Source: Saltatorellus ferox
GTDB taxonomy: Bacteria > Planctomycetota > UBA1135 > GCA-002686595
Reading direction: 5' to 3'
Assembly (NCBI GenBank): GCA_007751475.1
Contig: CP036434.1
Span: forward strand, 310,001-374,000
Length of the DNA: 64,000 nucleotides
Shown here: one piece after another, positions 26,837 to 36,005 of the stretch
Layout: every line of letters starts with the position of its first letter
Position numbering within the stretch: position 1 is the stretch's first letter
Translations under genes and position numbers: made by a program
The notes under the pieces: generated by a model
What the model saw: the letters and a program-made list of their open reading frames with translations, nothing else
The model's database searches: none
What the model was told of the DNA's origin: nothing

Positions 26837-28495
26837 ATGCTGACCTTCGCCCCCCTGCTGCTGCTCGTCCCCGTCCCGCAAGCGCCCCCTTGCCTGGGCT
26901 CGCCCCAGGATGTGGTTCCGCTCTCGTCGTCCGTGCCGGGCTACTCCCTGCGCTTGGTCCGGGTCGCGGGGCCGCGTGCCCTGACCCTGGGGGAAAGCGT
27001 GGATGCGGCGGGAGCACCGTCCGTCCATATCGATACCTACGAGGCAGCCCCGCAGAACCTCCTCTGGGCGGCGCAATCGTCGATCACTCTCCCGGGGCGT
27101 CTCTCACCTTCTTCTGGCTTCGGGAGAACGTTCGATCTGGACGGAGATCGCGCTGCCTTCGCCATCTTCGACTCCGGCCAGCGGAGCCTCGTGATATTGG
27201 AGCGTGACGCGTCGGGAGCATGGGCGATCGACGACATCGTGCCGTCCGCGACCCATCGGATCGAACACGTGCGGCTCTCCGGCGAGCGCGTCGCCATGGG
27301 GGTCGACACGGCCGCCCGGATCGAAATCTGGGCCGATGCTCCTTCCGGGTGGGTGCTCGACGGGGTGATCCAAGAGGATCCTGGCAGCGTGCTGAACTTC
27401 ACCACGGAGTTTGACCTGGAAGGCGATCGCCTCGTCAGCAACGCGCGGGGATGGGGCCTGGAGACCTATCGCCGTCAGGCAGCGGGGAGCTGGGTGAGGG
27501 AGTCCAACGCTCCCAACGCGGGTGGCTACTATTTGGACCCGTGGTTCGAGCCGGCTTTCTTTGCCAGTGGGCGCTGGGCCCAGGTGGTCTGGCAGCCGGG
27601 AACCAACACGGCGGCTGGCATCGGCTTCTGGCGCGTTTCGCAGGACGGTTTGCCGACACGCTCCATTTTCGACGGCGTGATGCTCTACTCGGATCTGCCC
27701 TATCCCAGGGTGATCACGGAGTCAGGCGCCTTCGATCGAGGGACCCTCGTTGCGCCGTCGCGGTTCAACGGTTGCACGTCATCGACCTCGGGACTCGAGC
27801 CTGGACTGGCGGTGATTCGCGTGGGTGCAGGGGACGTGCCCCGTCTGGAGGGGAGCCTCTGCTTTCGGACTGGCGCTTCGCCCCAGGACTCCCTGGTGGA
27901 ATTCGACTACGGCGGAGGCGCGCTCGCTGCGACGGTCAGGCTGATCGGCTCCACTCAGCCGTCGATCGTTCGGTTTTGGAGCCTGCTTGGCGCTGACGAC
28001 GATCGGAACGCGAACTGCGAGTACGACGGCTTCGAGATCGCTCTCGACCCGCTCCTCGATCGAAACCTGAACGGCATCCTGGATGCCACCGAGATCAGGG
28101 GCTCGACCGATTGCGTGCCGGTGCAGCCGAACACGTCCGGCTCGATCGCGTCGCTCGAGGTCATCGGCACCGAGTTCCATCCCACGACGGACCTCGCGGC
28201 TTCCGTTCGCGGTCTTCCCGCGAACAGCTTCGGCTTCCTGGCCGTCGCGAGGACACCGCAGCCGGTCGGTCCGTTCGGACTCTACGGCCTGTGCATCGGC
28301 TCGGGTCCCATCTCCGCGTTCGGACGCTATCCCGCGTTCCAGGCGGACGCCCAGGGGAACGCCTGGGCCGCTCTGCCGTCCACCGCTTTCCAGGGTCCCG
28401 CGCACGTTCCGGGGGACACCTGGGGCTGGCAGTACATCTACCGAGATGGCAGCGGTTTCGGGACCGGACCGGCGGTGAGGGTGACGCTGAGGTGA
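26837..28495 (+). CDS. Secreted propeller-like protein with a C-terminal domain of the shared type
   Basis: 552 residues with a leader peptide (MLTFAPLLLLVPVPQAPPCL). The body repeats blade motifs such as FDLDGDRAAFAIFDSGQRSL, VRLSGERVAMGVDTA and FDLEGDRLVSNARGWGLE, an FG-GAP-like propeller. At about 400-430 there is a calcium-loop-like stretch (DDDRNANCEYDGFEIALD, DRNLNGILDATEI), the dockerin/EF-hand-like repeat often placed before the terminal domain in secreted planctomycete proteins. The last 120 residues are the shared-type C-terminal domain (NSFGFLAVART, YGLCIGSGPISAFGRYP, PGDTWGWQYIYRD). Likely exported to the cell surface; function unknown. Confidence 0.65.
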   Translation: MLTFAPLLLLVPVPQAPPCLGSPQDVVPLSSSVPGYSLRLVRVAGPRALTLGESVDAAGAPSVHIDTYEAAPQNLLWAAQSSITLPGRLSPSSGFGRTFDLDGDRAAFAIFDSGQRSLVILERDASGAWAIDDIVPSATHRIEHVRLSGERVAMGVDTAARIEIWADAPSGWVLDGVIQEDPGSVLNFTTEFDLEGDRLVSNARGWGLETYRRQAAGSWVRESNAPNAGGYYLDPWFEPAFFASGRWAQVVWQPGTNTAAGIGFWRVSQDGLPTRSIFDGVMLYSDLPYPRVITESGAFDRGTLVAPSRFNGCTSSTSGLEPGLAVIRVGAGDVPRLEGSLCFRTGASPQDSLVEFDYGGGALAATVRLIGSTQPSIVRFWSLLGADDDRNANCEYDGFEIALDPLLDRNLNGILDATEIRGSTDCVPVQPNTSGSIASLEVIGTEFHPTTDLAASVRGLPANSFGFLAVARTPQPVGPFGLYGLCIGSGPISAFGRYPAFQADAQGNAWAALPSTAFQGPAHVPGDTWGWQYIYRDGSGFGTGPAVRVTLR

Positions 28496-28500
28496 AGCGC

Positions 28501-28539
28501 CACGGGGTCCGTACCGATCAGTCCGGACGCGACCCCGTG
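28501..28539. terminator. Hairpin between convergent genes
   Basis: Nine-base perfect arms CACGGGGTC and GACCCCGTG with a 21-base loop, directly after the stop of the propeller gene and overlapping the last codons of the convergent purC fragment. No T-run. A bidirectional terminator is possible. Confidence 0.4.
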
Positions 28540-28892
28540 ATCATCTCACAGACTTCCAGGTACCGCTCCGCCACGCGCGCGACGACCTCGGGATCCAGCT
28601 CCGGCGCCGGGTACTCCTTGTTCCAGTCCAGGGTCTCCAGCCAGTCGCGCAGGATCTGCTTGTCGTAGCTCGGCGGGCTGATCCCGGTCCGATAGTCGGC
28701 CTTCGCCCACATCCGCGACGAATCGGGCGTCAGCGCCTCGTCGATCAGCAGCGTCTTCCCGTCGCGCACGCCCAGCTCGAACTTGGTGTCCGCGAGCAGC
28801 AGGCCGTGGCGCGCCAGCTCCTCGCTGCCGCGCTCGAACAGCCTGAGGCAGAGGGCCTTGCCCTCCTCCCAGCGCTCCTCCCCGATCAGCTC
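28518..28892 (-). pseudogene. purC: SAICAR synthetase, C-terminal fragment
   Basis: About 124 codons of phosphoribosylaminoimidazole-succinocarboxamide synthase, which condenses CAIR with aspartate in purine synthesis. The fragment holds the family motifs LADTKFELG, LIDEALTPDSSRMW, SYDKQILRDWLE and the final YLEVCEMITG. The N-terminal ATP-binding half (over 150 residues) is cut off at the left boundary of IS copy 8 and is not present beyond that copy. The pathway step would need another gene copy, or the junction may be an assembly error. Confidence 0.8.
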
Positions 28893-30341
28893 TCCGGCTC
28901 GACGTTGGCGCCGTGAATTCGACGCAGCGTTTTGAATCTTCGTTGGGATTAAATGTTCACTTCCACTCCCTCTACCTGGACGGTGTGTACGTCACGCGCA
29001 GCGCTTTCGAGTCTCCCGTCTTTCTGCCCGCAGATCCTCTCACGTCGGCGGAGGTCGAGCGTGTGCACGGCGACGCGATCGCGCGCATCCGTCGCGTGCT
29101 GAAGCGCTTCTCCCTCGACCCAATCGCACTCGGTCTGCCCCTACGCAAAGGGGACGAACCCCCTTGGGAATACGCGGACGGGGGCGCGGATGAGTCACCG
29201 CTGCTCGACTTCGGGGATGCGCGTGAGGGTTCCTTCTTCCCAGGCCTGAAAGCGGCATCGGTGAAGTCGCTGATTCCGTTCGGAGAGGCCGCAGGCCGCC
29301 CGCTGAAGCGCCTCATCGACCCTGATCTCGGCCTTGCGTTCCAGTCGTCGGGTTGGGGGAGCCAGTACGTGCCGCCTCCACTGGTGATGAATGCTGACGG
29401 GTTCTCGTTGCATGCGGCGACGCTGATCCGGAAGGGTCAGCGGGCGCAACTGGAGAAGCTCTGCCGCTACGTGACCAGACCCGCCATCAGTCTGGAACGC
29501 TTCGATGTCCGTCCCGATGGGATGGTCTCGTGGCTGCTGCGCAAAGCCTGGCGTGATGGGACCAAGGGCTTCGTCATGACGCCGTACCAGTTCATGGCTC
29601 GACTGGCGGCGCTCGCGCCGCATCCGCGCGAGCATCAGCTGACGTATCAGGGAGTGCTGGCCCCGGCCTCATCATTGCGTGATCAAGTGGTGCCGCGTCC
29701 CGTGGTTCGGAAGGAGCCGAAGGATGTGGACGTCGCCGATGAAGACGGCTCGAAGAGTGCGGGGGAGCCGTCGAAGGACCAGAGGTACATCCGCTGGGCA
29801 GATCTTCTGAAGCGGGTGTTTTCGGAAGATGTTCTCAGCTGCCCGCGCTGCCGGGGCCGCAGGCACATGATCTCCGTGATCACAGATCCGGAGACAGCGC
29901 GGAAGGTGCTGGAGGGGGTGAGAGCGGCGGCGAGGAGGTCATCCGATTCGCCCGGTGGGGGAGCCCCGTCATCGCCGGGGCCGAGTCGTTCCGCACCGGC
30001 AGAGCCCGAGGTCCGAATACCGATGCCGCCTCGGCCGTGTCTATTTCACGGGGCGGCTGGACTTCGGGGAGTAGGGCGCTGCGGAAGAGCGGCGCGTGGG
30101 TCACCGGGCTCGGTGACATGAGATCAGCCAGCACTCTTGGGGAGGGTGCTGGCTGCAGGTCGTGGTGAAGCGAACCGGTGGCGCTCGTCGGAGGGGGCGA
30201 AATCGGGCGAGTTCGGCTCAGCGAAGAGCCCGATGGCCGCTCGGGCGCTCCCGAGTGGCCGGTGAGGATGGGGGTAGCGGTGAATCGGGCCCCAGGCTAC
30301 GGTGACTGGCGTGTCGACACACCGCTTGGAGTTCCTATCCG
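28893..30341 (+). mobile_element. IS91/ISCR-like element, copy 8 (left end truncated)
   Basis: It starts at TCCGGCTCGACGTTGGCG, close to the left boundary of copy 1, and ends at 30341. It is the only copy whose terminus is followed by G and not T. The tail is lineage B but has an extra short insertion (CGTGTCTATTTCAC at about 30034-30047) near the end of the transposase gene, which changes the reading frame of the last codons. Confidence 0.8.
28894..30121 (+). pseudogene. IS91-family Y2 transposase lacking the zinc-finger domain, altered C-terminus
   Basis: The frame is open from the HUH region (NVHFHSLYLDGVYVT) through the tyrosine motif and CPRC ribbon, the longest uninterrupted truncated copy. 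The first ATG is at 28913. An insertion near 30034 replaces the usual GRLDFGK ending and extends the frame to 30121. It lacks the N-terminal zinc domain. Confidence 0.8.
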
Positions 30342-30372
30342 GTTGCGGTCACCGGACGAAAATCACCGTCAG

Positions 30373-30564
30373 TCAGCCCGACAGAGCGTCGCCAAGATCC
30401 CGCCAACGCTGCTTCATCTGCGACGACCAAGCATCTAGATCATCTTCCGTTACCGCCGACACGACTTCCCTTAATTGTGCGTGTCCGTATAGAGCATCTG
30501 CGGCCACTATGTCGTACGACCACTTCCCCTTAGCTTCATGGTGACGCGGGGGGTGTATCACTTG
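30373..30564 (-). pseudogene. C-terminal gene remnant left of the IS256-type element
   Basis: About 63 codons entering from the inner edge of the IS256-type element and ending at 30373 (VIHPPRHHEAKGKWSYDI, then LYGHAQLREVVSAVTEDD). The base composition is A/T-richer, like the KAP gene on the other side of the element, so it may be the end of that gene or of its neighbour. No target-site duplication supports a clean insertion. Confidence 0.4.
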
Positions 30565-31929
30565 TTCTGTAATTTCGGCTTCGGCTCGACTGACCATCTG
30601 AACCTGCAAGGCGCGTGAGGGATCGGCCCTCACCCCTGAGGGGCCGATTCGTCACGTGCCGGTTGCGTGGGAGGCCATCGTTGGCTTTCGTGGTGTTAAC
30701 CACAACCCCACTCGACCAACGATGCCTCACCACGAAGCCGACGCTAACAAGATCTCCCTCGTCCTGGAACTTCTGACTGAGCACGGTTTCGACCGTCTCG
30801 CTGAGGCGATCCAGATCCTGCTCAACGAAGCCATGCTGATCGAACGTTCCGACTACCTGAACGCCGCGCCGTACGAACGCGCAGAGTCCAGGCGCGGGTA
30901 CGCGAACGGGTTCAAGCCCAAGCGCGTCGCGTCTCGTGTCGGCGAGCTCGAGCTGCGCATCCCGCAGGTTCGGGAAGCCGCCGAGGGCGGAGAGCGCTTC
31001 TATCCGAACGCCCTCGAGCGAGGAGAACGTGGCGAGAGGGCTCTCAAGCTCGCGATCGCAGAAATGTACATCAACGGCGTCTCGACACGCCGCGTTCAGA
31101 GGGTCACTGAGGAGCTCTGCGGGCTCAAGATCACATCTTCTCAAGTCTCACGCGCGACTCAGCTCCTCGACGAAGAGATCTCCTCGTGGAGGAGTCGCCC
31201 CATCGGCGCCTGTCCCTACCTCGTGCTCGATGCACGCTACGAGAAGGTGAGGATCGGCGGCTCCGTGGTCACGGCGGCTGTTCTCGTCGCCATGGCGGTA
31301 CGAGAGGACGGGAAGCGATCGATCGTCGGCGTCAGCGTTGCCACCTCCGAAGCTGAGGTCCACTGGCGGGAGTTCCTGCAGTCGCTCGTCCTCCGTGGAC
31401 TGCATGGTGTGCGCCTCTTCACCAGTGACGACCACCCCGGCATCAAGGCCGCTCTCGCATCCGTCTTCCCTGGCGTTGCCTGGCAACGATGCCAGTGCCA
31501 CATGCAGCGCAACGCGCAGTCCTACGTCTCCAAGATCGTCATGAAGAAGGACGTGGCGGAGGACCTCCGCTCCATCTTCAACGCGCCGACGATGGCCGAC
31601 GCCGAGCAGATCATCAAGACGGTCGTTGTCAAGTACCAGGACTCGGAGCCCAGGGTCGCCGCGTGGATCGAAGAAAACATCCACGAGGGACTCGCTGTCC
31701 TCCAATTTCCCGCCAGCCATCGTCGACGCCTCCGGACGTCGAACGCGGTCGAGAGGCTCAACAAAGAGATCAAGAGGCGAACGCGAGTCGCTGGCCTCTT
31801 CCCGAACGAAGCCGCGCTGTTGCGGCTCGTCACTGCCCTGGCCATGGAGGTCTCCGAAGATTGGGAGGCCGGCCGTCAATACCTCACCATGGAGCAAGCC
31901 TGATCTTCCTCGCGGACGAAATTACAGAA
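30565..31929 (+). mobile_element. IS256-family insertion sequence
   Basis: 13-base perfect terminal inverted repeats TTCTGTAATTTCG (30565-30577) and its complement (31917-31929) enclose one transposase gene; 1365 bases is normal for the family. No 8-9 base target duplication is visible, so one flank may have been rearranged after insertion. A GGCCCTCACCCCTGAGGGGCC hairpin lies between the left end and the gene. Confidence 0.8.
30722..31903 (+). CDS. IS256-family (mutator type) transposase
   Basis: 393 residues from the ATG at 30722. The DDE catalytic residues are in typical surroundings: LVLDARYEKVRIGG (first Asp), LFTSDDHPGIKAAL (second Asp), and TSNAVERLNKEIKRRTRV (Glu). The QRCQCHMQRNA segment between them is also a family mark. 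The upstream GTG at 30656 is in frame but would make the protein longer than usual. The gene looks intact. Confidence 0.9.
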   Translation: MPHHEADANKISLVLELLTEHGFDRLAEAIQILLNEAMLIERSDYLNAAPYERAESRRGYANGFKPKRVASRVGELELRIPQVREAAEGGERFYPNALERGERGERALKLAIAEMYINGVSTRRVQRVTEELCGLKITSSQVSRATQLLDEEISSWRSRPIGACPYLVLDARYEKVRIGGSVVTAAVLVAMAVREDGKRSIVGVSVATSEAEVHWREFLQSLVLRGLHGVRLFTSDDHPGIKAALASVFPGVAWQRCQCHMQRNAQSYVSKIVMKKDVAEDLRSIFNAPTMADAEQIIKTVVVKYQDSEPRVAAWIEENIHEGLAVLQFPASHRRRLRTSNAVERLNKEIKRRTRVAGLFPNEAALLRLVTALAMEVSEDWEAGRQYLTMEQA

Positions 31930-33584
31930 GAAGAGTTGCTCTATCGTGACGCGAGTCCACTTCTAGTGTTGCACAGACGCTACTTGCGCAACTCTCTATC
32001 CCTTGACTAGCCTCAATTAGCAGTACCTCCGCGAGTCTCTCCCAGCCTTCGAATCCGCTCGACGGAGGTGCAGACGAGTGACCTCCGGAATGCTCATTCA
32101 GAACCCATCGCAGCGCGTACTCATGCCCTTGCTCCACAGCCCGCCGAACTGCGTCACCTTCCCAAGGAAAGTCAGGCGCTATCTGATCCAGTAGGGAACC
32201 CGGATCTGAGTTACCATGCGGGTGCGCCAGTTTATGATGGCAGACGAGCGTTTGATAGACATCCTCGAAGCTGCGGCCTAGCATTGTCTCAAGGAGGGAA
32301 GTGAACAGAGGATCGATATCAGAACGAGCGACTTTCTGCAATGCAGGTAAGTCGACGACCGCCTCAAGTACTGCAAAGCGCGACGCAAGCCTCTGAGGCA
32401 GAGACTCTATCGCATGTAGGCATAAATCAATACCTTCTTTGAGTATCTCTAGCCCCTTTTCAACTTCGACGAAGCGCAGATAATACAGGGTCAACGAGAG
32501 GTTGGCAGGATCGTCCTGCAAATGTGACAACAGTCCGCCACCATCTTTCATCCACTGCTCAACTCTTTCGATCGCGGCCGCAGACGAGGCTTGCCCTGGC
32601 CCGGCGAAGAATACCTCGAGAAAGTCGATCGGAGACCCACTCGTTGTCCGAATGCCCTGGGCGCTATCAGCCGAATAGGCATCGCCAAACAGGCCGTCCA
32701 ATATCGCCCTATAGACGGCGCCGTTTGCGGCACTCGCCTTGAGAATTTGCAAATATTCTCTCCGCGCCTCTCTGGCTAAAACGGATGAGCTATTGCCATT
32801 GGAGTCATCGATCTCAGCCTCACTGAGAACGAATCTTCTCTCAGGGTCACTACGCAACATTCGCCTGTTCCTTGAGATCCAGTCCACAATCTCTGGAGCG
32901 CGGAGTTCAAGGGCAGAAAGACATGCGATATCCCCGAAGCCCACCTCTCCTTGGAGCGCATGCCATTGCTCCCTCGTCCGACGAACGAAGAACTTGAGTT
33001 GCCTTGGAGTAATAATCAATTGAATGATCGCCGCAAGCGGGGTAATCGACTTAGTCCAACCGACAACATGAAGATATCGAGCAGTGGGACCCCAACAGGT
33101 AGCATTGCCAGGGAGAGCCGATCCTTAAGCCCGATTGCCTCCAGTCGATCAATCCAAGCCCGCACCGCGCTCGTGACATCCATTTCCCACGCTTGGGCAA
33201 TGAGATCGTAGCATCTATACGATTCAATAGGCCTGAGGTAATCAATGTCCTGGGATTGTTTTGTCGCTTCGAGTGCTCCGATGAGTGAATCAACAGCAAC
33301 AACGACGCGAAAGGAGTCGAGACTAGCCAACTGAAAGAGTAAAGCTGAGAGCGCGGGTGGGGTCCGTCCTTCATGCTCAAGATTTAGACGATCCAAGTCA
33401 TCGATCCACACCAAGATGTGGTGACCCATACTTCTCAGACGGCAGTCAAGTTTCCCGAGAATCTTTCCTGGCTCCCTCTCCGAGAAACTGCGCAGAAAGT
33501 TATATGCGCGATCACTGCCAAGCGATACAGCCTGAACGTAGCGCTCAGGAACACTAGTAAGGCTGGCAACATCAACAACCTTAG
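31930..33584 (-). pseudogene. KAP-family P-loop NTPase, broken at both ends and frameshifted
   Basis: Two overlapping frames (33584 to 33016, and about 33050 to 31930) are parts of one gene. The first has the Walker B motif HHILVWIDDLDRL; the second has the KAP motif ITPRQLKFFVRRTREQW followed by a helical region with LELRAPEIVDWI. KAP NTPases (PifA/Kidins220 type) are membrane-linked ATPases, several of which act in phage exclusion. The Walker A half is missing at the boundary of the IS1182-like element (33585), and the 3' end is cut by the IS256-type element, whose terminal TAA supplies the present stop. A frameshift lies between 33016 and about 33110. The segment is A/T-rich compared with its surroundings, a sign of transfer. 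Confidence 0.65.
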
Positions 33585-35083
33585 CAGGCCGTTGAAAAAG
33601 TCCGGGCGGCCTGAGGATCGGAGGTGAACGGCGGCGGGCAGTGTGCGAGGAGGGCGAGCATGTCGATGAGTCGTCGCGCGAGAGAGAGGCAAGAGTCGCT
33701 GTGGATCCCGACGACCGAACTTCCGGTCGCCCCCGGCAACCCGTTCTACACCAAGCTCAACGAGCTCCTGAGCGAGGCAGACTTCGATCTCAAGGTCGAA
33801 GCGCTGTGCGAGCCTTTCTACGCGGCGAAGAAGGGACGCCCGAGCATCGCGCCTGGCGTGTACATGCGGATGCTCATGGTGGGCTACTTCGAGGGGCTCG
33901 ACTCGGAACGAGGGATCGCCTGGCGTTGTGCCGACTCTCTTTCTCTGAAGGAGTTCCTCGGGTTCCGGCTCGAGGAGGTGACGCCGGATCACTCCAGCCT
34001 CAGCCGAATCCGCACCCGACTTGATCTGGAGACACACCAGGCCGCTTTCGACTTGGCACTTGCGATCGTGGCCAAGCAGGGCCTCCTGACAGGGAAGGCG
34101 ATTGGGGTGGACTCGTCCACCATGGAAGCCAACGCTGCTCTTCGGAGCATCGTCAGGCGCGACGACGGGCGCGGGTACAATGAGTTCCTGACGGACCTCG
34201 CACAGGAGTCCGGCATCGACACGCCAACCCGCGAGGACCTGGCCAAGATCGACAAGAAGCGCCCGAAGAAGGGGTCCAACGCCGAATGGCAGTGCCCTAC
34301 GGACCCAGAAGCGCGCATCACGCGAATGAAGGACGGGAGCACGCACCTCGCTCACGCCGTCGAGCATGCAGTCGACATGGAGACGGGAGCGATCATTGGC
34401 GCCACCATCCAAGATGCGGTTGTCGGCGACACCACGACGATCTACGGGACGTTGGCACGGGCGTTCGAGGCACTGATCACCGTGCTCGGTGATCCAGAGG
34501 TGTCCGACACGCTGTCCAGGGAAGTCGGAAAGGAGATCGTCGCGGACAAGGGTTACCACTCGAATGACACGATGGAGGCGATCGCGGAAGCCGGATGCCG
34601 AAGCTACATCAGCGAGCCTGACCGAGGCGATCGCCGCTGGGATGGCAAGGAAGAGGCACGCGATGCGACGTATGGGAACCGCCGACGAATGAAGCGGAAG
34701 AAAGGCAAGGCACTGATGCGGAAGCGGGGTGAGTTCATCGAACGATCGTTCGCGCACACGTTGGAGAGCGGGGCAATGCGCCGCGCTCACCTTCGAGGCC
34801 ACGAGAACATCATGAAGCGGTATCACTTGCATACCGCTGCGTTCAACTTGGGCTTGGTCATGCGGTCGATCGTCGGCGCGGGGACCCCGAAAGGGCTCAA
34901 TGCCCGGGCTGCGGGCCTCTGCACCGAGGTTGCGGCGTCAATCGGCGAGGCAATCTTGCTGCTGATCGAAATTGGCACCCGATCCGCGCCACTTCGGATC
35001 CTCGCTCCGCAATTCAGGGTCGCCCCCGCCAGAAATCGATTTCACCCGCCTCGCGTCGGAGTGACCACTTTCTCAACGGCCTG
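33585..35083 (+). mobile_element. IS1182/IS5-superfamily-like insertion sequence
   Basis: Terminal inverted repeats CAGGCCGTTGAAAAAGT (33585-33601) and its near-perfect complement (35067-35083, one mismatch) enclose one transposase gene; 1499 bases. TAG is found just outside both ends, but with an extra base on the right, so a target duplication is unproven. It is inserted in the KAP gene. Confidence 0.8.
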
Positions 35084-35084
35084 A
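33660..35084 (+). CDS. IS1182-like DDE transposase (DUF772 + DDE_Tnp_1)
   Basis: 474 residues starting at the ATG at 33660, preceded by AGGAGGG. The N-terminal DUF772-type region reads GRPSIAPGVYMRMLMVGYF and SLKEFLGFRLEEVTPDHS. The catalytic core has GVDSSTMEANAALR (Asp), IVADKGYHSNDT (Asp), and the C-terminal RGEFIERSFAHTLESGAMRR (Glu). The stop codon shares its last base with the first base outside the right inverted repeat. Appears intact. Confidence 0.9.
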   Translation: MSMSRRARERQESLWIPTTELPVAPGNPFYTKLNELLSEADFDLKVEALCEPFYAAKKGRPSIAPGVYMRMLMVGYFEGLDSERGIAWRCADSLSLKEFLGFRLEEVTPDHSSLSRIRTRLDLETHQAAFDLALAIVAKQGLLTGKAIGVDSSTMEANAALRSIVRRDDGRGYNEFLTDLAQESGIDTPTREDLAKIDKKRPKKGSNAEWQCPTDPEARITRMKDGSTHLAHAVEHAVDMETGAIIGATIQDAVVGDTTTIYGTLARAFEALITVLGDPEVSDTLSREVGKEIVADKGYHSNDTMEAIAEAGCRSYISEPDRGDRRWDGKEEARDATYGNRRRMKRKKGKALMRKRGEFIERSFAHTLESGAMRRAHLRGHENIMKRYHLHTAAFNLGLVMRSIVGAGTPKGLNARAAGLCTEVAASIGEAILLLIEIGTRSAPLRILAPQFRVAPARNRFHPPRVGVTTFSTA

Positions 35085-35423
35085 TAGATTCTGGGTCGCA
35101 ACGGAAAGAACTGCCAATTGGGGTGTCCACACTCAGGCAAAGTAGCCTGGAGCCCAGGTCTTGGCTACCTTCGTCCTCGCCTGGCGGCACCGAACCCGAC
35201 CCAAAGCCGCCACGTTTCGAAACGTGGCGGCTTTGGGTCGGGTTCAGTACCGCCAGGTACAGTATCGCCACAGATGGGAACGGTCGGCAACAACTTCTCC
35301 AGCGCACTCGGCATCACGTTCCGCTGAGGTGCTTGGAGGTGCTTGTTGGCGAGGCCTTGGCCTGGCGGCGGCGCACCTCTGCGGCGCGCTCGGAGGGCTG
35401 ATCGCCCGTCTTGTCGAGGGTCG
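35084..35423. other. Intergenic stretch right of the IS1182-like element
   Basis: No gene is recognised. About 95 bases separate the IS end from the palindrome at 35180-35257, and the remaining 165 bases lead to the 3' end of the sigma factor gene. I looked for the missing KAP Walker A part here and did not find it. Confidence 0.4.
35180..35257. repeat. Long loop-less palindrome between convergent genes
   Basis: Arms of 39 bases meet at GTTTC/GAAAC with no loop; two mismatches near the outside. It lies between the 3' end of the IS1182-like transposase and the 3' end of the sigma factor gene, which run towards each other. It does not share the family A core but has the same position and size class. 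It probably acts as a bidirectional terminator or marks the old 3' end of the chromosomal operon. Confidence 0.85.
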
Positions 35424-36005
35424 TCAGGCGTCTCGCAGCTCGCGCTTCAGCCAGCTCCGTGCGAACGTCCAGTCGGCCTCGGCCGTTCGCTTGGACACGT
35501 CCAGGGTGACGGCGACCTCGTCCATCGTGAGGCCCGAGAAGTAACGAAGCTCGACCACGCGCGCCTTGCGTTCGTCCAAGTCGGCGAGGCGACGAAGCGC
35601 CTCGTCGAACATGAGGACGTCGACCGCGTCCCGTCCGCCGAGGGCGTTGACCTCCATCGCGACCTCGAAGTCCTCGCGCTGGCCGCCGTCGCGCTTCGTC
35701 GACTGACGGGCGCGGGCGCGATCCACGAGGATGTTGCGCATCACGCGGGCGCAGAGCTGGAGGAAATGGGAGCGGTCGGCCAGCCCCGCCATCTTCTGAT
35801 CGATCAGCCGCAGGTAGACCTCGTTGACGAGGGCCGTTGGCTGAAGCGTCAGCGCGTCACGGCCCGTACCGAGCTTGCGGCGAGCGAGAGCGCGCAGCTC
35901 CTCGTACACGGACGGCATGAGCTCTTCCAGGGCCGCCTCTTCTCCCGAGCGTGAGCGCTGGAGCAGGCGCGTGAACGTGGGATCCTGGTCGTACGGCGCG
36001 GTCAT
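35424..36005 (-). CDS. ECF sigma factor (planctomycete/acidobacterial TIGR02999-like)
   Basis: 193 residues. Region 2 contains EELMPSVYEELRALARRKLG and LVNEVYLRLID; region 4 contains ARVVELRYFSGLTMDEVA and the recognition helix SKRTAEADWTFARSWLKREL. The HFLQLCARVMRNILVDRARA segment is characteristic of this ECF group, whose genes often sit with Ser/Thr kinase genes in planctomycetes. Its ATG overlaps the sulfatase stop by one base (TGATG), so the two are translated together. A divergently transcribed kinase is on the other side of the sulfatase. Confidence 0.9.
   Translation of the reverse strand: MTAPYDQDPTFTRLLQRSRSGEEAALEELMPSVYEELRALARRKLGTGRDALTLQPTALVNEVYLRLIDQKMAGLADRSHFLQLCARVMRNILVDRARARQSTKRDGGQREDFEVAMEVNALGGRDAVDVLMFDEALRRLADLDERKARVVELRYFSGLTMDEVAVTLDVSKRTAEADWTFARSWLKRELRDA

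Noticed and set aside
2960-30350. GTTC or CTTG target tetranucleotide next to the IS91-like right ends
   Set aside because: The bases after TATCCG differ in every copy (TAGT, TTTG, TCGC, TTCT, TCCA, TCAC, TCTG, GTTG), so no target rule can be supported from these eight ends.
30553-31940. Target-site duplication of the IS256-type element
   Set aside because: The eight to nine bases outside the two inverted repeats do not match.
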